From the NCBI GenBank assembly GCA_964369775.1, contig CAYJHQ010000013.1:3155-67154 (forward strand): 64,000 nt of DNA, given 5' to 3'. The stretch's first letter is position 1. The number at the start of each line of letters is the position of its first letter. This DNA is from CAUPWF01 sp964369775 (GTDB lineage: Bacteria > Bacillota > Clostridia > Lachnospirales > Lachnospiraceae). Shown in pieces: positions 7,045 to 15,820 of the stretch. The notes below the pieces were generated by a model. It worked only from the letters and a program-made list of their open reading frames with translations, searched no databases and was not told where the DNA came from. The position numbers and the translations under genes are program-made.

Positions 7045-9996
7045 ATGAAAAGTATAAAACGTAATTCAATAATGGTTAGAGTTGCAACTTTATTATTAAT
7101 AGTAATTTTTGCACAAGCAGCTGTTTTTCTAGGAATGACTTTGTTTACGAATATTGTTCCTGATGTAGAGCGCCTTACTACAGAGAGCTTTATACAGTCG
7201 GCGGAAGATAGAAAAAAATATATAGAGAGTATTATGGTTGACAGATGGTCTAATGTGGAGTTGTTTGAGCAGGAGATTACGGAAAGCTATAATACTCTTT
7301 TGCGCGCAAATGAAGGGTTAGACGGGGAGCAAAAACAAGAATTTATGGAAGCAAGCATGCCTGTTTTGATAGAAATGATAGAAAGTTCTGCAACAACAGG
7401 TGGCTTTATAATCCTAGATGATGCAACAGAGGATTCTGACGAGTATACAGCGATTCGTATACAGGTAAAAGATGAATCCAAGATGGTATCTAGTGAAAAT
7501 ACATTGCAGCTAGTAAATGGTGATAGTAGTCTTGCATGGGCACACCAAATGGAAATTACAAATTCTTGGAATGAAAAAATACAACTGGAAGATACCACGA
7601 ATACATTTTTCAGTTCTACGCTAGAGTCGATTAATGAAACTGGTGCGCACAAAACTGAAGGGTATTGGATGGTGGTTCCAGATAGAGAAGACGAGGGGAG
7701 TGGCATTCTTGTATATGCCTACCCTTTGCTAGATCAAGATGGAAAGAGTATTGGGGTACTAGGTGCTGAGATACACCAAGATTATCTCTTTGAGCTTCTT
7801 CCTTATGGGGGATTTGGAGAAGAGAAAACAATAGCGTATATGTTAGCAACCATAGATATTAATGAGCAGACAAAAGAGGAGGTCATTGAACCTATACTAG
7901 TGCAAAAAGAGGTGCAAAGAACTGCATTTCCAGTTCGAGAACCTATCGATGCAAGCGAGTGTGAACTTGCTGGTGTAGCGGGAACACAAGGATGTCTATA
8001 CTCAGTGAATTCGCAGGGAAATGATTTAGTGACCTATACGAACAAGCTTCAACTATATGATACGACGCCGATTTACGGAAAGGACAATTTGTTTTTTGTA
8101 GCGGTGACGGGAGAGCGAAATATAACTCAATTTTCAGATGAGATTCGAGAAACATTAATTATAACGATAGTTACATCTATTCTAATCGGAATAGTAATGG
8201 CATTGATTGCAGGATATAGATTTGCAACACCTATTTCTCGTTTGAACAACATGGTAAAAGCGAAAAAAAAGGAAACGAGCATTAAGCTAGAGAAAATTGG
8301 AATCAGTGAAATCGATGAGTTGTCTCAAGCAGTAGAAAAGTTAAGCGAGAGCATGATTGCGTCATCCCATAAGACGGATAAGATATTTGATATGCTCCAA
8401 TTGGGAGTCGGATCCTTTGAGTATGTAGTGGGGGCTGAAATGGTGACGATTTCTAGTTCTCTTCGAAGAATACTAAGAATTGAAGGAGAAGGAATTGGTG
8501 AATTTGAAGTATCTGAAGAACTATTTTTCAAACAGCTAGATGAGATGATGAGAGAACTAGAAGAAGATATGGAAGAGACCTATAAAAGTCCTTTTGAAGA
8601 AGAAAAGTGGTATCAGATACAGGAACTGATTCAAGATAATTCGAGACTAGGGATAGTAATGGATGTAACAAAAGAGGTCTATGAAAAGAGAGCTCTTAAT
8701 TACGAGAGAGATTACGATATGTTGACAGGAATCTATAATCGTCTTGCGTTTAGGCGAAAAGCGAATGCGATATTTATGAAAGGAAATTTAAATAACGCAG
8801 CATTTATTATGTTTGATTTAGATAACTTGAAATATGTAAACGATACCTTTGGTCACGATATGGGGGATGTATACATTAAGACTGCGGCATCTATTATACA
8901 GGAGACATTTGATAACAATGCTGTGGTCGGCAGGATGTCTGGTGATGAGTTTTATGTTTTTATGCATCATTTCGAAGAAAAAGAAGATATTCAAAAATAC
9001 ACAGATAAACTCTACAAGACATTGGAAGAAAGACCGATAGTATTATCTGATGAATCAGAATTTCGGATCAGGATGTCAGGTGGAATTGCTTGGTATGGAA
9101 TAGACTCTACAAATCTTGATGAGTTGATTAAGTTCTCTGATTTTGCGATGTACACAGGGAAGCATACTTTGAAAGGCGAATTGAGACAGTTTAGTAGATC
9201 GGTCTATCAAGCAGAGTCATTTATGTTAAGTGGAAAGGAAGAGTTAAATAGAGTACTTGATAATGAATTTATAGATTTTGTATTTCAACCCATTGTAAGT
9301 GCGAGAACAGGAGAGATTTACGCGTATGAGGCTCTGATGCGACCAGATAGTAAGACTTTGGATAATCCTTTAAAATTACTGCAGATAGCAACTGCGCAAT
9401 CAAAGCTTTGGAAAATAGAAAAGATTACGTTCTTTAAGTCGATTTCCTTATTTGAAAAACACAAAGAGTTATTTGGAAAAGCTAAGTTATTTATCAACTC
9501 CGTTCCAAACCAAACACTTAAAGAAGAGGAGTTTGAAGAGTTAGAGTTGCTTTATAAAGAACGGTTAAAAGATGTTGTAGTTGAAATTATTGAAAGTGAA
9601 CAGCTTGAAGAAGAGAAGTATCAATACAAGTTAGAAAAGATATCTTCATGGGGATCAATGATTGCACTAGATGATTATGGATCTGGTTATAACAGTGATT
9701 TAGGATTATTAAAGATTAGTCCTGATATAGTTAAGATTGATCGTTCACTTCTAACGAATATCCATGTTGATGTAGCGAGGCAGTCGATAGTGTCAAAGAT
9801 TATGGCATTTTGTAAACAGCAAGGGATATTGATATTAGCAGAAGGCGTGGAGACAAAGCAAGAGATGGAGTATCTGCTGAAAGTAGATGTGGATTTACTA
9901 CAAGGATATTATATATCAAAGCCTAAGCCACTGCCAGACTTTGACTCAACTATAATAGCAGGTGAGATTTCAAGAGTACGAGAAAATAGGCATTAA
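7045..9996 (+). CDS. Cache-HAMP-GGDEF-EAL c-di-GMP enzyme
   Basis: A 983-residue membrane protein that makes and/or degrades c-di-GMP. Order: membrane helix (about 10-35), ~310-residue extracellular Cache-like sensor, second helix (about 375-395), HAMP-like linker, PAS-like segment, GGDEF domain beginning DMLTGIYNR, then EAL. The GGDEF signature reads SGDEF (about 632-636), a variant often active. The EAL domain keeps YEALMRP, DDYGSGYNSD, KIDRSLL, the GVET glutamate and QGYYISKP, so phosphodiesterase activity is expected. I chose the ATG at 7045 because GAGG stands six bases before it. A possible partner is the c-di-GMP-binding PilB encoded 27 kb away. Confidence 0.88.
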   Translation: MKSIKRNSIMVRVATLLLIVIFAQAAVFLGMTLFTNIVPDVERLTTESFIQSAEDRKKYIESIMVDRWSNVELFEQEITESYNTLLRANEGLDGEQKQEFMEASMPVLIEMIESSATTGGFIILDDATEDSDEYTAIRIQVKDESKMVSSENTLQLVNGDSSLAWAHQMEITNSWNEKIQLEDTTNTFFSSTLESINETGAHKTEGYWMVVPDREDEGSGILVYAYPLLDQDGKSIGVLGAEIHQDYLFELLPYGGFGEEKTIAYMLATIDINEQTKEEVIEPILVQKEVQRTAFPVREPIDASECELAGVAGTQGCLYSVNSQGNDLVTYTNKLQLYDTTPIYGKDNLFFVAVTGERNITQFSDEIRETLIITIVTSILIGIVMALIAGYRFATPISRLNNMVKAKKKETSIKLEKIGISEIDELSQAVEKLSESMIASSHKTDKIFDMLQLGVGSFEYVVGAEMVTISSSLRRILRIEGEGIGEFEVSEELFFKQLDEMMRELEEDMEETYKSPFEEEKWYQIQELIQDNSRLGIVMDVTKEVYEKRALNYERDYDMLTGIYNRLAFRRKANAIFMKGNLNNAAFIMFDLDNLKYVNDTFGHDMGDVYIKTAASIIQETFDNNAVVGRMSGDEFYVFMHHFEEKEDIQKYTDKLYKTLEERPIVLSDESEFRIRMSGGIAWYGIDSTNLDELIKFSDFAMYTGKHTLKGELRQFSRSVYQAESFMLSGKEELNRVLDNEFIDFVFQPIVSARTGEIYAYEALMRPDSKTLDNPLKLLQIATAQSKLWKIEKITFFKSISLFEKHKELFGKAKLFINSVPNQTLKEEEFEELELLYKERLKDVVVEIIESEQLEEEKYQYKLEKISSWGSMIALDDYGSGYNSDLGLLKISPDIVKIDRSLLTNIHVDVARQSIVSKIMAFCKQQGILILAEGVETKQEMEYLLKVDVDLLQGYYISKPKPLPDFDSTIIAGEISRVRENRH

Positions 9997-10026
9997 AAAA
10001 GGCGTTAATTCGCCTTTTTTAATGCC
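9989..10026. terminator. Bidirectional terminator spanning two stop codons
   Basis: A perfect 16-base inverted repeat around TTAATT, with A and T tracts on both sides. It holds the stop codon of the GGDEF-EAL gene (9994-9996) and that of the convergent antiporter (10005-10007), so each hairpin arm is partly coding. Confidence 0.85.
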
Positions 10027-11021
10027 TTACTATATTTATCGATGAGAAAACTACCAACAGGAGCAGTGATTAATATTGAGAGGACGGCAATAGTCAACGC
10101 TAGATTTCCTATAGATAAGCCGACAACAAGCGGGATTCCACCGATTGCTGCTTGAACAGTTGCTTTAGGAATGTAAGAGAAGGCTACAAAGGTCCTTTCT
10201 TTTTTATTGAGAGGTGTTCCAAGGAGGGAAAATAGAACGCCAAGGATTCGAAATAAGAGGGTAGCTACAATTAATGTAAGGGCTAACACACCAGCATTTC
10301 GAATATAGGAAGGATTAACTTGAGCACCTACTAAGACAAATAGAATAGGTTCAGCAGCTACCCATAGTTTGCTGTACTTAGAAGATAGTCTAGTAGAGAG
10401 CTTTGGNNNNNNNNNNNNNNNNNNNNNNNNNNNNNNNNNNNNNNNNNNNNNNNNNNNNNNNNNNNNNNNNNNNNNNNNNNNNNNNNNNNNNNNNNNNNNN
10501 NNNNNNAGTCCGAGAGTGATAGTGAATAAAATAATGACAAAGACATCATCTACTGAGGCACTGGCCATAATCATGTGAGGGATAGCTTTATCAGTACCTC
10601 GTTTCTCTTCAATCAAATTTAACATTTTCGGGACGATTACTGCAGGCGAGACCGCAGCTAAAATAGTACCTATTAACAGTGCTTCCAAATGAGAAATGCC
10701 AAAGAGAGGTGGCGCTAATACCATAACACATGTAATCTCAAAACAAGCAGGGAGAAAGCACATCAAAATAGCAGGGCGTCCTACGCTTTTAAGTTGTTGG
10801 AGGTCTAAGTTTAGTCCAGCTCTCGTCAAGATGATGATTAAAGCGATTTGGCGAAGTTCTGTAGAAATATTTAAAATAGACTGGTCTAAAAGATTTAGAC
10901 CATAGGGGCCTAGTAGGATTCCGACCAACAACATTCCCAATAGATGGGGCAATTTTATTAGTTTTAATATTTTTCCAGATAGAATAGCACATAAAAAAAT
11001 AAGAGCAAGTGATAAAAGCAT
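10005..11021 (-). CDS. Cation:proton antiporter (CPA2 type), split by a gap
   Basis: A polytopic membrane antiporter, likely exchanging Na+ or K+ for H+. The N terminus MLLSLALIFLCAILSGKILK begins the helix series. LPHLLGMLLVGILLGPYGL and the later ASASVDDVFVIILF (paired-Asp motif region) match the CPA2/KefB-NhaA-like fold. The C-terminal part has PILFVLVGAQVNPSYI. A 100-N gap interrupts the middle. With the nominal gap the product is 338 residues, while relatives are usually near 390-400, so the true gap is probably nearer 200 bases or more. TAAGGAGA precedes the start at 11021. It is monocistronic and convergent with the GGDEF-EAL gene. Confidence 0.8.
   Translation of the reverse strand: MLLSLALIFLCAILSGKILKLIKLPHLLGMLLVGILLGPYGLNLLDQSILNISTELRQIALIIILTRAGLNLDLQQLKSVGRPAILMCFLPACFEITCVMVLAPPLFGISHLEALLIGTILAAVSPAVIVPKMLNLIEEKRGTDKAIPHMIMASASVDDVFVIILFTITLGXXXXXXXXXXXXXXXXXXXXXXXXXXXXXXXXXXPKLSTRLSSKYSKLWVAAEPILFVLVGAQVNPSYIRNAGVLALTLIVATLLFRILGVLFSLLGTPLNKKERTFVAFSYIPKATVQAAIGGIPLVVGLSIGNLALTIAVLSILITAPVGSFLIDKYSKALKKAN
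10407..10506. other. Assembly gap of 100 N
   Basis: Exactly 100 unknown bases, the usual placeholder for a scaffold join of unknown size, inside the antiporter gene. Both flanks continue the same protein family. Confidence 0.95.
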
Positions 11022-11066
11022 ATGGTATCTCCTTAATATGAAATTTATTCCTCAATAATGTATTTA

Positions 11067-11095
11067 AGTATACGTGATACGAAAAAAAGAGTCAA
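11067..11095 (-). promoter_or_regulatory. Promoter of the antiporter gene
   Basis: On the minus strand: TTGACT (11090-11095), 17-base spacer, TATACT (11067-11072), a strong sigma-A match about 45 bases before the start codon. Confidence 0.75.
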
Positions 11096-11122
11096 ATATG
11101 CAGTGATATAAGTGTTTTATCA

Positions 11123-11151
11123 TTGAAATCTACTATTTTTTGTCATAGAAT
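11123..11151 (+). promoter_or_regulatory. Promoter of the decarboxylase-rsmI operon
   Basis: TTGAAA (11123-11128), 17-base spacer, TAGAAT (11146-11151), about 44 bases before the first gene of the operon. Confidence 0.6.
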
Positions 11152-11194
11152 GGATAAGTATAGTTCGAGGTGAGAAAAAGAGGAGTAAGAGTGA

Positions 11195-12517
11195 ATGGAT
11201 AGTTTAGTAAAGCGGTTGGAAGTATATCGAGATTCGGATTATTATGGCTTCCATATGCCCGGGCATAAAAGAAATACAGAGTTATTTGGAGAAGCGTTAC
11301 CGTATGGACTAGATATTACGGAAATTGACGGATTTGATGACCTTCATCATAGCGAAGGCTATCTTTTAGAAGCACAAAATTTTGCGGCGCAAGTGTTTGG
11401 GGCAGAGGAGACACATTTTTTAATCAATGGAAGTACAGTGGGGATTCTTTCTGCGATTCACGGATGTACGAAGCGAGAAGATAAGGTGATAGTTGCGAGA
11501 AACAGTCATAAAGCTGTCTATAATGGTGTTTTTTTAAACGGATTAAAACCGGTTTATGTATATCCAAAAATTGAAGAAGAGTTTTTGATTCAAGGTGAAA
11601 TTACAGCAGTACAAATCGAAGAGATACTGCAAAGAGAAGATGGAATTAAAGCGATACTGATTACATCGCCTACATACGACGGAGTAGTATCAGATGTAGA
11701 AGGGATTGCTGATGTGGCGCATAAGTATAAAATCCCACTGATTGTGGATGAAGCTCATGGAGCGCACTTTGGTTTTGATAAACATTTCCCACAAAATTCT
11801 AATGCTCAAGGTGCGGATGTAGTGATTCACAGTCTTCACAAGACACTACCGTCGCTGACACAGACGGCACTCCTCCACATAAATGGAACAATTGTAGATC
11901 GAAATAGAATAAAAGAATATCTAAAAATCTATCAATCGAGCAGTCCATCTTATATTTTATTGGCATCCATTGATAAATGTGTTCGTTTAGTTGATGCTAA
12001 AAAAGAGGAGCTGTTTTTAAATTACACTAAGTTATTGAAGCAGGTGAGAGAGGAATTAAAGTCACTTTGTAATCTTAAACTAGTTGAAATAAGGGGAATG
12101 GATATCTCGAAAATAGTAATTTTTACAAAAGGCACCAGTATTTCTTCGAAAGAATTGTATAATAGATTATTAAAAGAATACCATATTCAAATGGAAATGG
12201 TAGGACCTAATTATGTATTGGGAATTACTAGCATAGGAGATTACGAAAAAGGATTTGAAAGGCTCCTTGAAGCATTGTTTGAAATTGATCAAAAAATAAG
12301 TGAAATAACTAGTAATTGCAACCCTATGAGTGATATAATGTTAAGGCAGTTGCCGATTCCTAGAATGGCACAAAATGAAAATGAGCGAGCAGGAAAATTT
12401 TATTACCTCTATCCTCCGGGGATTCCATTTGTGACACCAGATGAGGTGTTGACAGATGAAATAAAAGAGTGCATCAAGAAGTATGAAGAGAATGGATTTG
12501 AAGTTCGCATAGGGTGA
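11195..12517 (+). CDS. Orn/Lys/Arg decarboxylase family protein (YaaO-like)
   Basis: A 440-residue PLP-dependent enzyme of fold type I. The N terminus has YGFHMPGHKRN, the family start motif. LIVDEAHGAHFGF carries the cofactor-binding Asp and His, and SLHKTLPS contains the PLP lysine K216. At this length it is the short form without the N-terminal wing domain of inducible decarboxylases, like B. subtilis YaaO/SpeA. It would convert a basic amino acid to a polyamine or diamine, but which one cannot be decided. It is first in an operon that continues with a kinase and holB, the order seen around B. subtilis yaaO. Confidence 0.85.
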   Translation: MDSLVKRLEVYRDSDYYGFHMPGHKRNTELFGEALPYGLDITEIDGFDDLHHSEGYLLEAQNFAAQVFGAEETHFLINGSTVGILSAIHGCTKREDKVIVARNSHKAVYNGVFLNGLKPVYVYPKIEEEFLIQGEITAVQIEEILQREDGIKAILITSPTYDGVVSDVEGIADVAHKYKIPLIVDEAHGAHFGFDKHFPQNSNAQGADVVIHSLHKTLPSLTQTALLHINGTIVDRNRIKEYLKIYQSSSPSYILLASIDKCVRLVDAKKEELFLNYTKLLKQVREELKSLCNLKLVEIRGMDISKIVIFTKGTSISSKELYNRLLKEYHIQMEMVGPNYVLGITSIGDYEKGFERLLEALFEIDQKISEITSNCNPMSDIMLRQLPIPRMAQNENERAGKFYYLYPPGIPFVTPDEVLTDEIKECIKKYEENGFEVRIG

Positions 12518-12520
12518 AGC

Positions 12521-13105
12521 ATGGGTAAAATATTTTATATAATGGGGAAGAGTTCCTCGGGAAAAGATACACTTTTTAAACAGATTAAAGAAACGCTTCC
12601 AGAGTTAAAGACTGTGGTTCCATATACTACACGTCCGATTCGAGAAGGAGAGAGCGTGGGAGTAGAGTACCATTTTGTAAATGATGTAGAATGTGAGAAC
12701 ATTGTGAAGTCAGGTAGAATGATAGAACTAAGAGCATATGATACAATACATGGAATATGGAAATATTTTACAGCTGATGACGGACAGATTGAGTTAGAAA
12801 AGAATTCTTATATCTGTATCGGTACACTGGAATCATTTGCACAGATGAGGAAGTATTATGGTGATAAAAAAGTTATCCCTATCTATATAGAGGTGGAAGA
12901 TGGAGAACGTTTATTAAGAGCGATATCGAGAGAAAAAGAAGAAAAAGCGCCGAGGTATGAAGAGTTATGCCGAAGATTTTTGGCAGACAGTAAAGACTTT
13001 TCGGAAGAGAATTTGGGAAATGCCGGTGTGAAAATGCGGTTTTTGAACCGTTCGCTAGAACAGGTGCTAAGAGAAATTCTACTATATATTCAAGGTGAAT
13101 TATGA
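12521..13105 (+). CDS. Guanylate-kinase-like nucleotide kinase
   Basis: A 194-residue P-loop kinase starting three bases after the previous stop. The P-loop GKSSSGKD (9-16) has Asp where most P-loops have Ser or Thr, though the next residue is Thr. VVPYTTRPIREGESVGVEYHFV is the guanylate-kinase GMP-binding region (TTRPxRxGExxGxxYhF). A housekeeping gmk usually lies beside rpoZ and dfp, so this may be a second, divergent paralogue. It stands where tmk stands in the B. subtilis yaaO-tmk-holB region. GMP kinase activity is inferred from motifs; substrate specificity is uncertain. Confidence 0.75.
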   Translation: MGKIFYIMGKSSSGKDTLFKQIKETLPELKTVVPYTTRPIREGESVGVEYHFVNDVECENIVKSGRMIELRAYDTIHGIWKYFTADDGQIELEKNSYICIGTLESFAQMRKYYGDKKVIPIYIEVEDGERLLRAISREKEEKAPRYEELCRRFLADSKDFSEENLGNAGVKMRFLNRSLEQVLREILLYIQGEL

Positions 13106-13176
13106 TATAATAAAACACAAAGAAAAAACAAATAGAAGAAATATAACTAGAGACTGGCACAGAAGAGGTGTATAAA

Positions 13177-14166
13177 ATGAACACATTTAAAGATATAGTC
13201 GGGCATAAAGACGTTATATCATATATTGAACATGCTACGGATATGGGGAAGGTATCACACGCATATATCATCAGTGGCGAAAAGGGTGCAGGCAAGAAGA
13301 TGTTGGCGGATGTATTTGCAAGAAAACTGCTCTGCGACAGCAGTGAGAGTGAACCTTGCAACCAATGCAAGTCTTGTATCCAATCAGAAAGTAATAATAA
13401 TCCAGACATCATCTACGTAAGCCATGAAAAGCCTAGCTCAATAGGGGTTGAGGATATTCGTGGTCAAGTGAATAAAGATGTATATATCAAGCCTTATGCA
13501 GGGAAATACAAAGTATATATTATACCAGAAGCAGAGAAACTGACAGAACAGGCACAAAATGCAATACTAAAGACAATAGAAGAGCCACCCGAGTATGTGG
13601 TTATTTTGCTACTCACTGAAAATGCTGGGGCGTTACTTGCTACAATTCAATCTCGTTGCATTATGTTAAAATTACGCAATATAAAAGATGAATTAGTGAA
13701 GAATTATCTTATGGAAAATATTGAGATTCCAGATTATGAGGCTAGTCTATGTGCAGCATTTGCACAAGGAAATATTGGAAAAGCAGTTATACTAGCGACA
13801 TCTGAGCACTTCAAGGAGATTAAAGACGAAGCGATGTGGCTGTTGCGATACATTAACAAGATGGAAGTGGATGAGTTGATTGAGTGCGTAAGACGTATAT
13901 CTGCGTATAAGATAGATATCAATGATTTCTTAGACATTTTGACAGTATGGTATAGAGATGTGCTAGTATATAAAGCAACTCGAAACATGGAGAAGCTGAT
14001 TTTTAAAGAGCATTTAGAAGAGGTAGAAGAACGAGCGACGAAGAGTTCGTATAGAGGAATAGAGATTATTATAGAGAGTATAGAAAAAGCGAAAACTCGC
14101 TTAAAAGCCAATGTTAATTTTGAATTAACAATGGAGTTAATGCTTCTCTCAATTAAGGAGAATTAA
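13177..14166 (+). CDS. holB: DNA polymerase III delta' subunit
   Basis: A 329-residue clamp-loader subunit. MNTFKDIVGHKDV is the usual beginning. GEKGAGKK is the P-loop region, with Lys in place of the final Ser/Thr, so ATP hydrolysis is unlikely, as expected for delta'. A four-cysteine zinc module (CDSSESEPCNQCKSC) follows. AEKLTEQAQNAILKTIEEPP and IQSRC are typical clamp-loader motifs. I chose the ATG at 13177 because GAGGTG stands six bases upstream; the in-frame GTG at 13168 overlaps that site. Its neighbours ricT and the yabB-like methyltransferase match the Bacillus order. Confidence 0.92.
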   Translation: MNTFKDIVGHKDVISYIEHATDMGKVSHAYIISGEKGAGKKMLADVFARKLLCDSSESEPCNQCKSCIQSESNNNPDIIYVSHEKPSSIGVEDIRGQVNKDVYIKPYAGKYKVYIIPEAEKLTEQAQNAILKTIEEPPEYVVILLLTENAGALLATIQSRCIMLKLRNIKDELVKNYLMENIEIPDYEASLCAAFAQGNIGKAVILATSEHFKEIKDEAMWLLRYINKMEVDELIECVRRISAYKIDINDFLDILTVWYRDVLVYKATRNMEKLIFKEHLEEVEERATKSSYRGIEIIIESIEKAKTRLKANVNFELTMELMLLSIKEN

Positions 14167-14169
14167 AAA

Positions 14170-15081
14170 ATGGCTAAGATAATAGGGGTGAGATTTAGAA
14201 CAGCAGGGAAGATATACTACTTTTCACCTGGAAAGATATGGGTAAAAAAAGGCGATGATGTAATTGTCGAGACAGCAAGAGGGATAGAATACGGAAAAGT
14301 TGTCATTGGTGTGAGAGAGATTCGTGACGAAGATCTGGTACAGCCACTAAAAAGTGTAATTCGAGTTGCAACTCCAAAAGATGTGAAGATGGAAGAGAGC
14401 AATCGAGAGAAAGAAAAGAAAGCATTTGAGATATGCTACAACAAGATTAGAGAACGTGGACTAGAGATGAAGCTAATTGATGCAGAATATACATTTGATA
14501 ACAATAAGGTGCTATTTTATTTTACGGCAGAGGGAAGAATTGACTTTAGAGAGTTGGTAAAAGATTTAGCTGCTGTTTTTAGAACGAGAATTGAGTTACG
14601 TCAAATAGGAGTGAGAGATGAAACGAAGATTCGCGGTGGCATAGGTGTGTGTGGTAGACCACTTTGTTGTAGTACTTACTTGGGGGAATTTGCACCAGTT
14701 TCGATTAAGATGGCAAAAGAGCAGAATTTATCATTAAACCCAACAAAGATTTCCGGTGTTTGTGGACGTTTGATGTGTTGTCTTACAAATGAACAAGAGA
14801 CTTATGAAGAATTGAATAGCCAACTACCATCGCAAGGTGATTTCGTCACTACGAAAGATGGGCTAAAAGGTGAAGTCCAAAATGTAAGCGTATTGAGACA
14901 AACAGTGAAGGTAATCGTTACAGTTGAAAACGATGAAAAAGAAATCAGAGAATATAAGGCTAGTGAACTGAAGTTCAAAATGAAGAAAAAGAAGAATGAC
15001 ACAAGGTTATCAAAAGAAGAGATGCGACAATTACGCGCTCTAGAAGAAAAAGAAGGGTCTTCGAAGTTAAATGGAAACTAA
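14170..15081 (+). CDS. ricT: PSP1-domain protein RicT (YaaT)
   Basis: A 303-residue protein starting three bases after holB. The PSP1 domain spans about 50-215. The cysteine clusters GVCGRPLCCSTYL and GVCGRLMCCLTNE are the hallmark of RicT, which in B. subtilis carries Fe-S clusters in the RicA-RicF-RicT complex. That complex tunes RNase Y processing of mRNA and affects sporulation, competence and biofilm formation. The tail is Lys/Glu-rich and charged. Its place between holB and a yabB-like methyltransferase matches B. subtilis, but the yabA initiation-control gene usually found here is absent. Confidence 0.88.
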   Translation: MAKIIGVRFRTAGKIYYFSPGKIWVKKGDDVIVETARGIEYGKVVIGVREIRDEDLVQPLKSVIRVATPKDVKMEESNREKEKKAFEICYNKIRERGLEMKLIDAEYTFDNNKVLFYFTAEGRIDFRELVKDLAAVFRTRIELRQIGVRDETKIRGGIGVCGRPLCCSTYLGEFAPVSIKMAKEQNLSLNPTKISGVCGRLMCCLTNEQETYEELNSQLPSQGDFVTTKDGLKGEVQNVSVLRQTVKVIVTVENDEKEIREYKASELKFKMKKKKNDTRLSKEEMRQLRALEEKEGSSKLNGN

Positions 15082-15820
15082 TAATAATTCAGAGTTACGA
15101 TTGGATGACTTACAGATCAAAGGGTATCATATCTATCAAGATCCCAAGCGATTTTGTTTTGGAATAGATGCGGTTTTACTTTCTGAATTTGCTAAAGTGA
15201 AGTCAGGGGAAGTTGTTCTTGATTTATGTACAGGGAACGGAATAATTCCCATTTTACTGGAAGCAAAAACGAAAGGTGCACATTTTTCAGGTCTAGAGAT
15301 ACAAGAAGAGAGTGCAAGTCTTGCAAGAGCAAGTGTTGAATACAACGGTCTACAGGAGAAGATAAAGATTGTGACAGGTGATATTAAGGAGGCAGAGGGT
15401 TATTTTGACACTGCCTCTTTCCATGTTGTTACGGTCAATCCACCTTATATGGTGGGAAGCCATGGGCTGAAAAATGAGATGGATTGCAAGTCGATTGCAA
15501 GACATGAAGTGTTATGCGACTTAGAAGATGTTATACGCTGTAGTTCAAGGCTATTAAAAGGAAAAGGACGATTTTATATGGTTCATAGACCATTTCGGTT
15601 AGTAGAGATATTTACCTGCATGAGCAAGTACAAGTTAGAACCTAAAAGAGTGAGATTTGTACATCCATATATAGGTAAAGAACCTACTATGGTATTAATT
15701 GAAGGCTTGAAAGACGGGCGGTCAAGAGTGGCAATAGAACCACCGCTTATTGTATATAATGAAGATGGAAGTTATACAGAAGAATTGTTGCGATGGTATG
15801 GGAAGAAGGTGGAAATGTGA
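15071..15820 (+). CDS. TrmN6-like tRNA1(Val) adenine methyltransferase
   Basis: A 249-residue class I SAM-dependent methyltransferase overlapping the ricT 3' end by 11 bases. VLDLCTGNGIIPILL is the SAM-binding glycine loop and VTVNPPYM is the NPPY catalytic motif of N6-adenine methyltransferases. The family (YabB/TrmN6) methylates A37 of tRNA1(Val) in E. coli; the target here is inferred from homology. GAAGGG is a modest ribosome site, so translational coupling to ricT is likely. The stop overlaps the GTG start of rsmI. Confidence 0.82.
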   Translation: METNNNSELRLDDLQIKGYHIYQDPKRFCFGIDAVLLSEFAKVKSGEVVLDLCTGNGIIPILLEAKTKGAHFSGLEIQEESASLARASVEYNGLQEKIKIVTGDIKEAEGYFDTASFHVVTVNPPYMVGSHGLKNEMDCKSIARHEVLCDLEDVIRCSSRLLKGKGRFYMVHRPFRLVEIFTCMSKYKLEPKRVRFVHPYIGKEPTMVLIEGLKDGRSRVAIEPPLIVYNEDGSYTEELLRWYGKKVEM

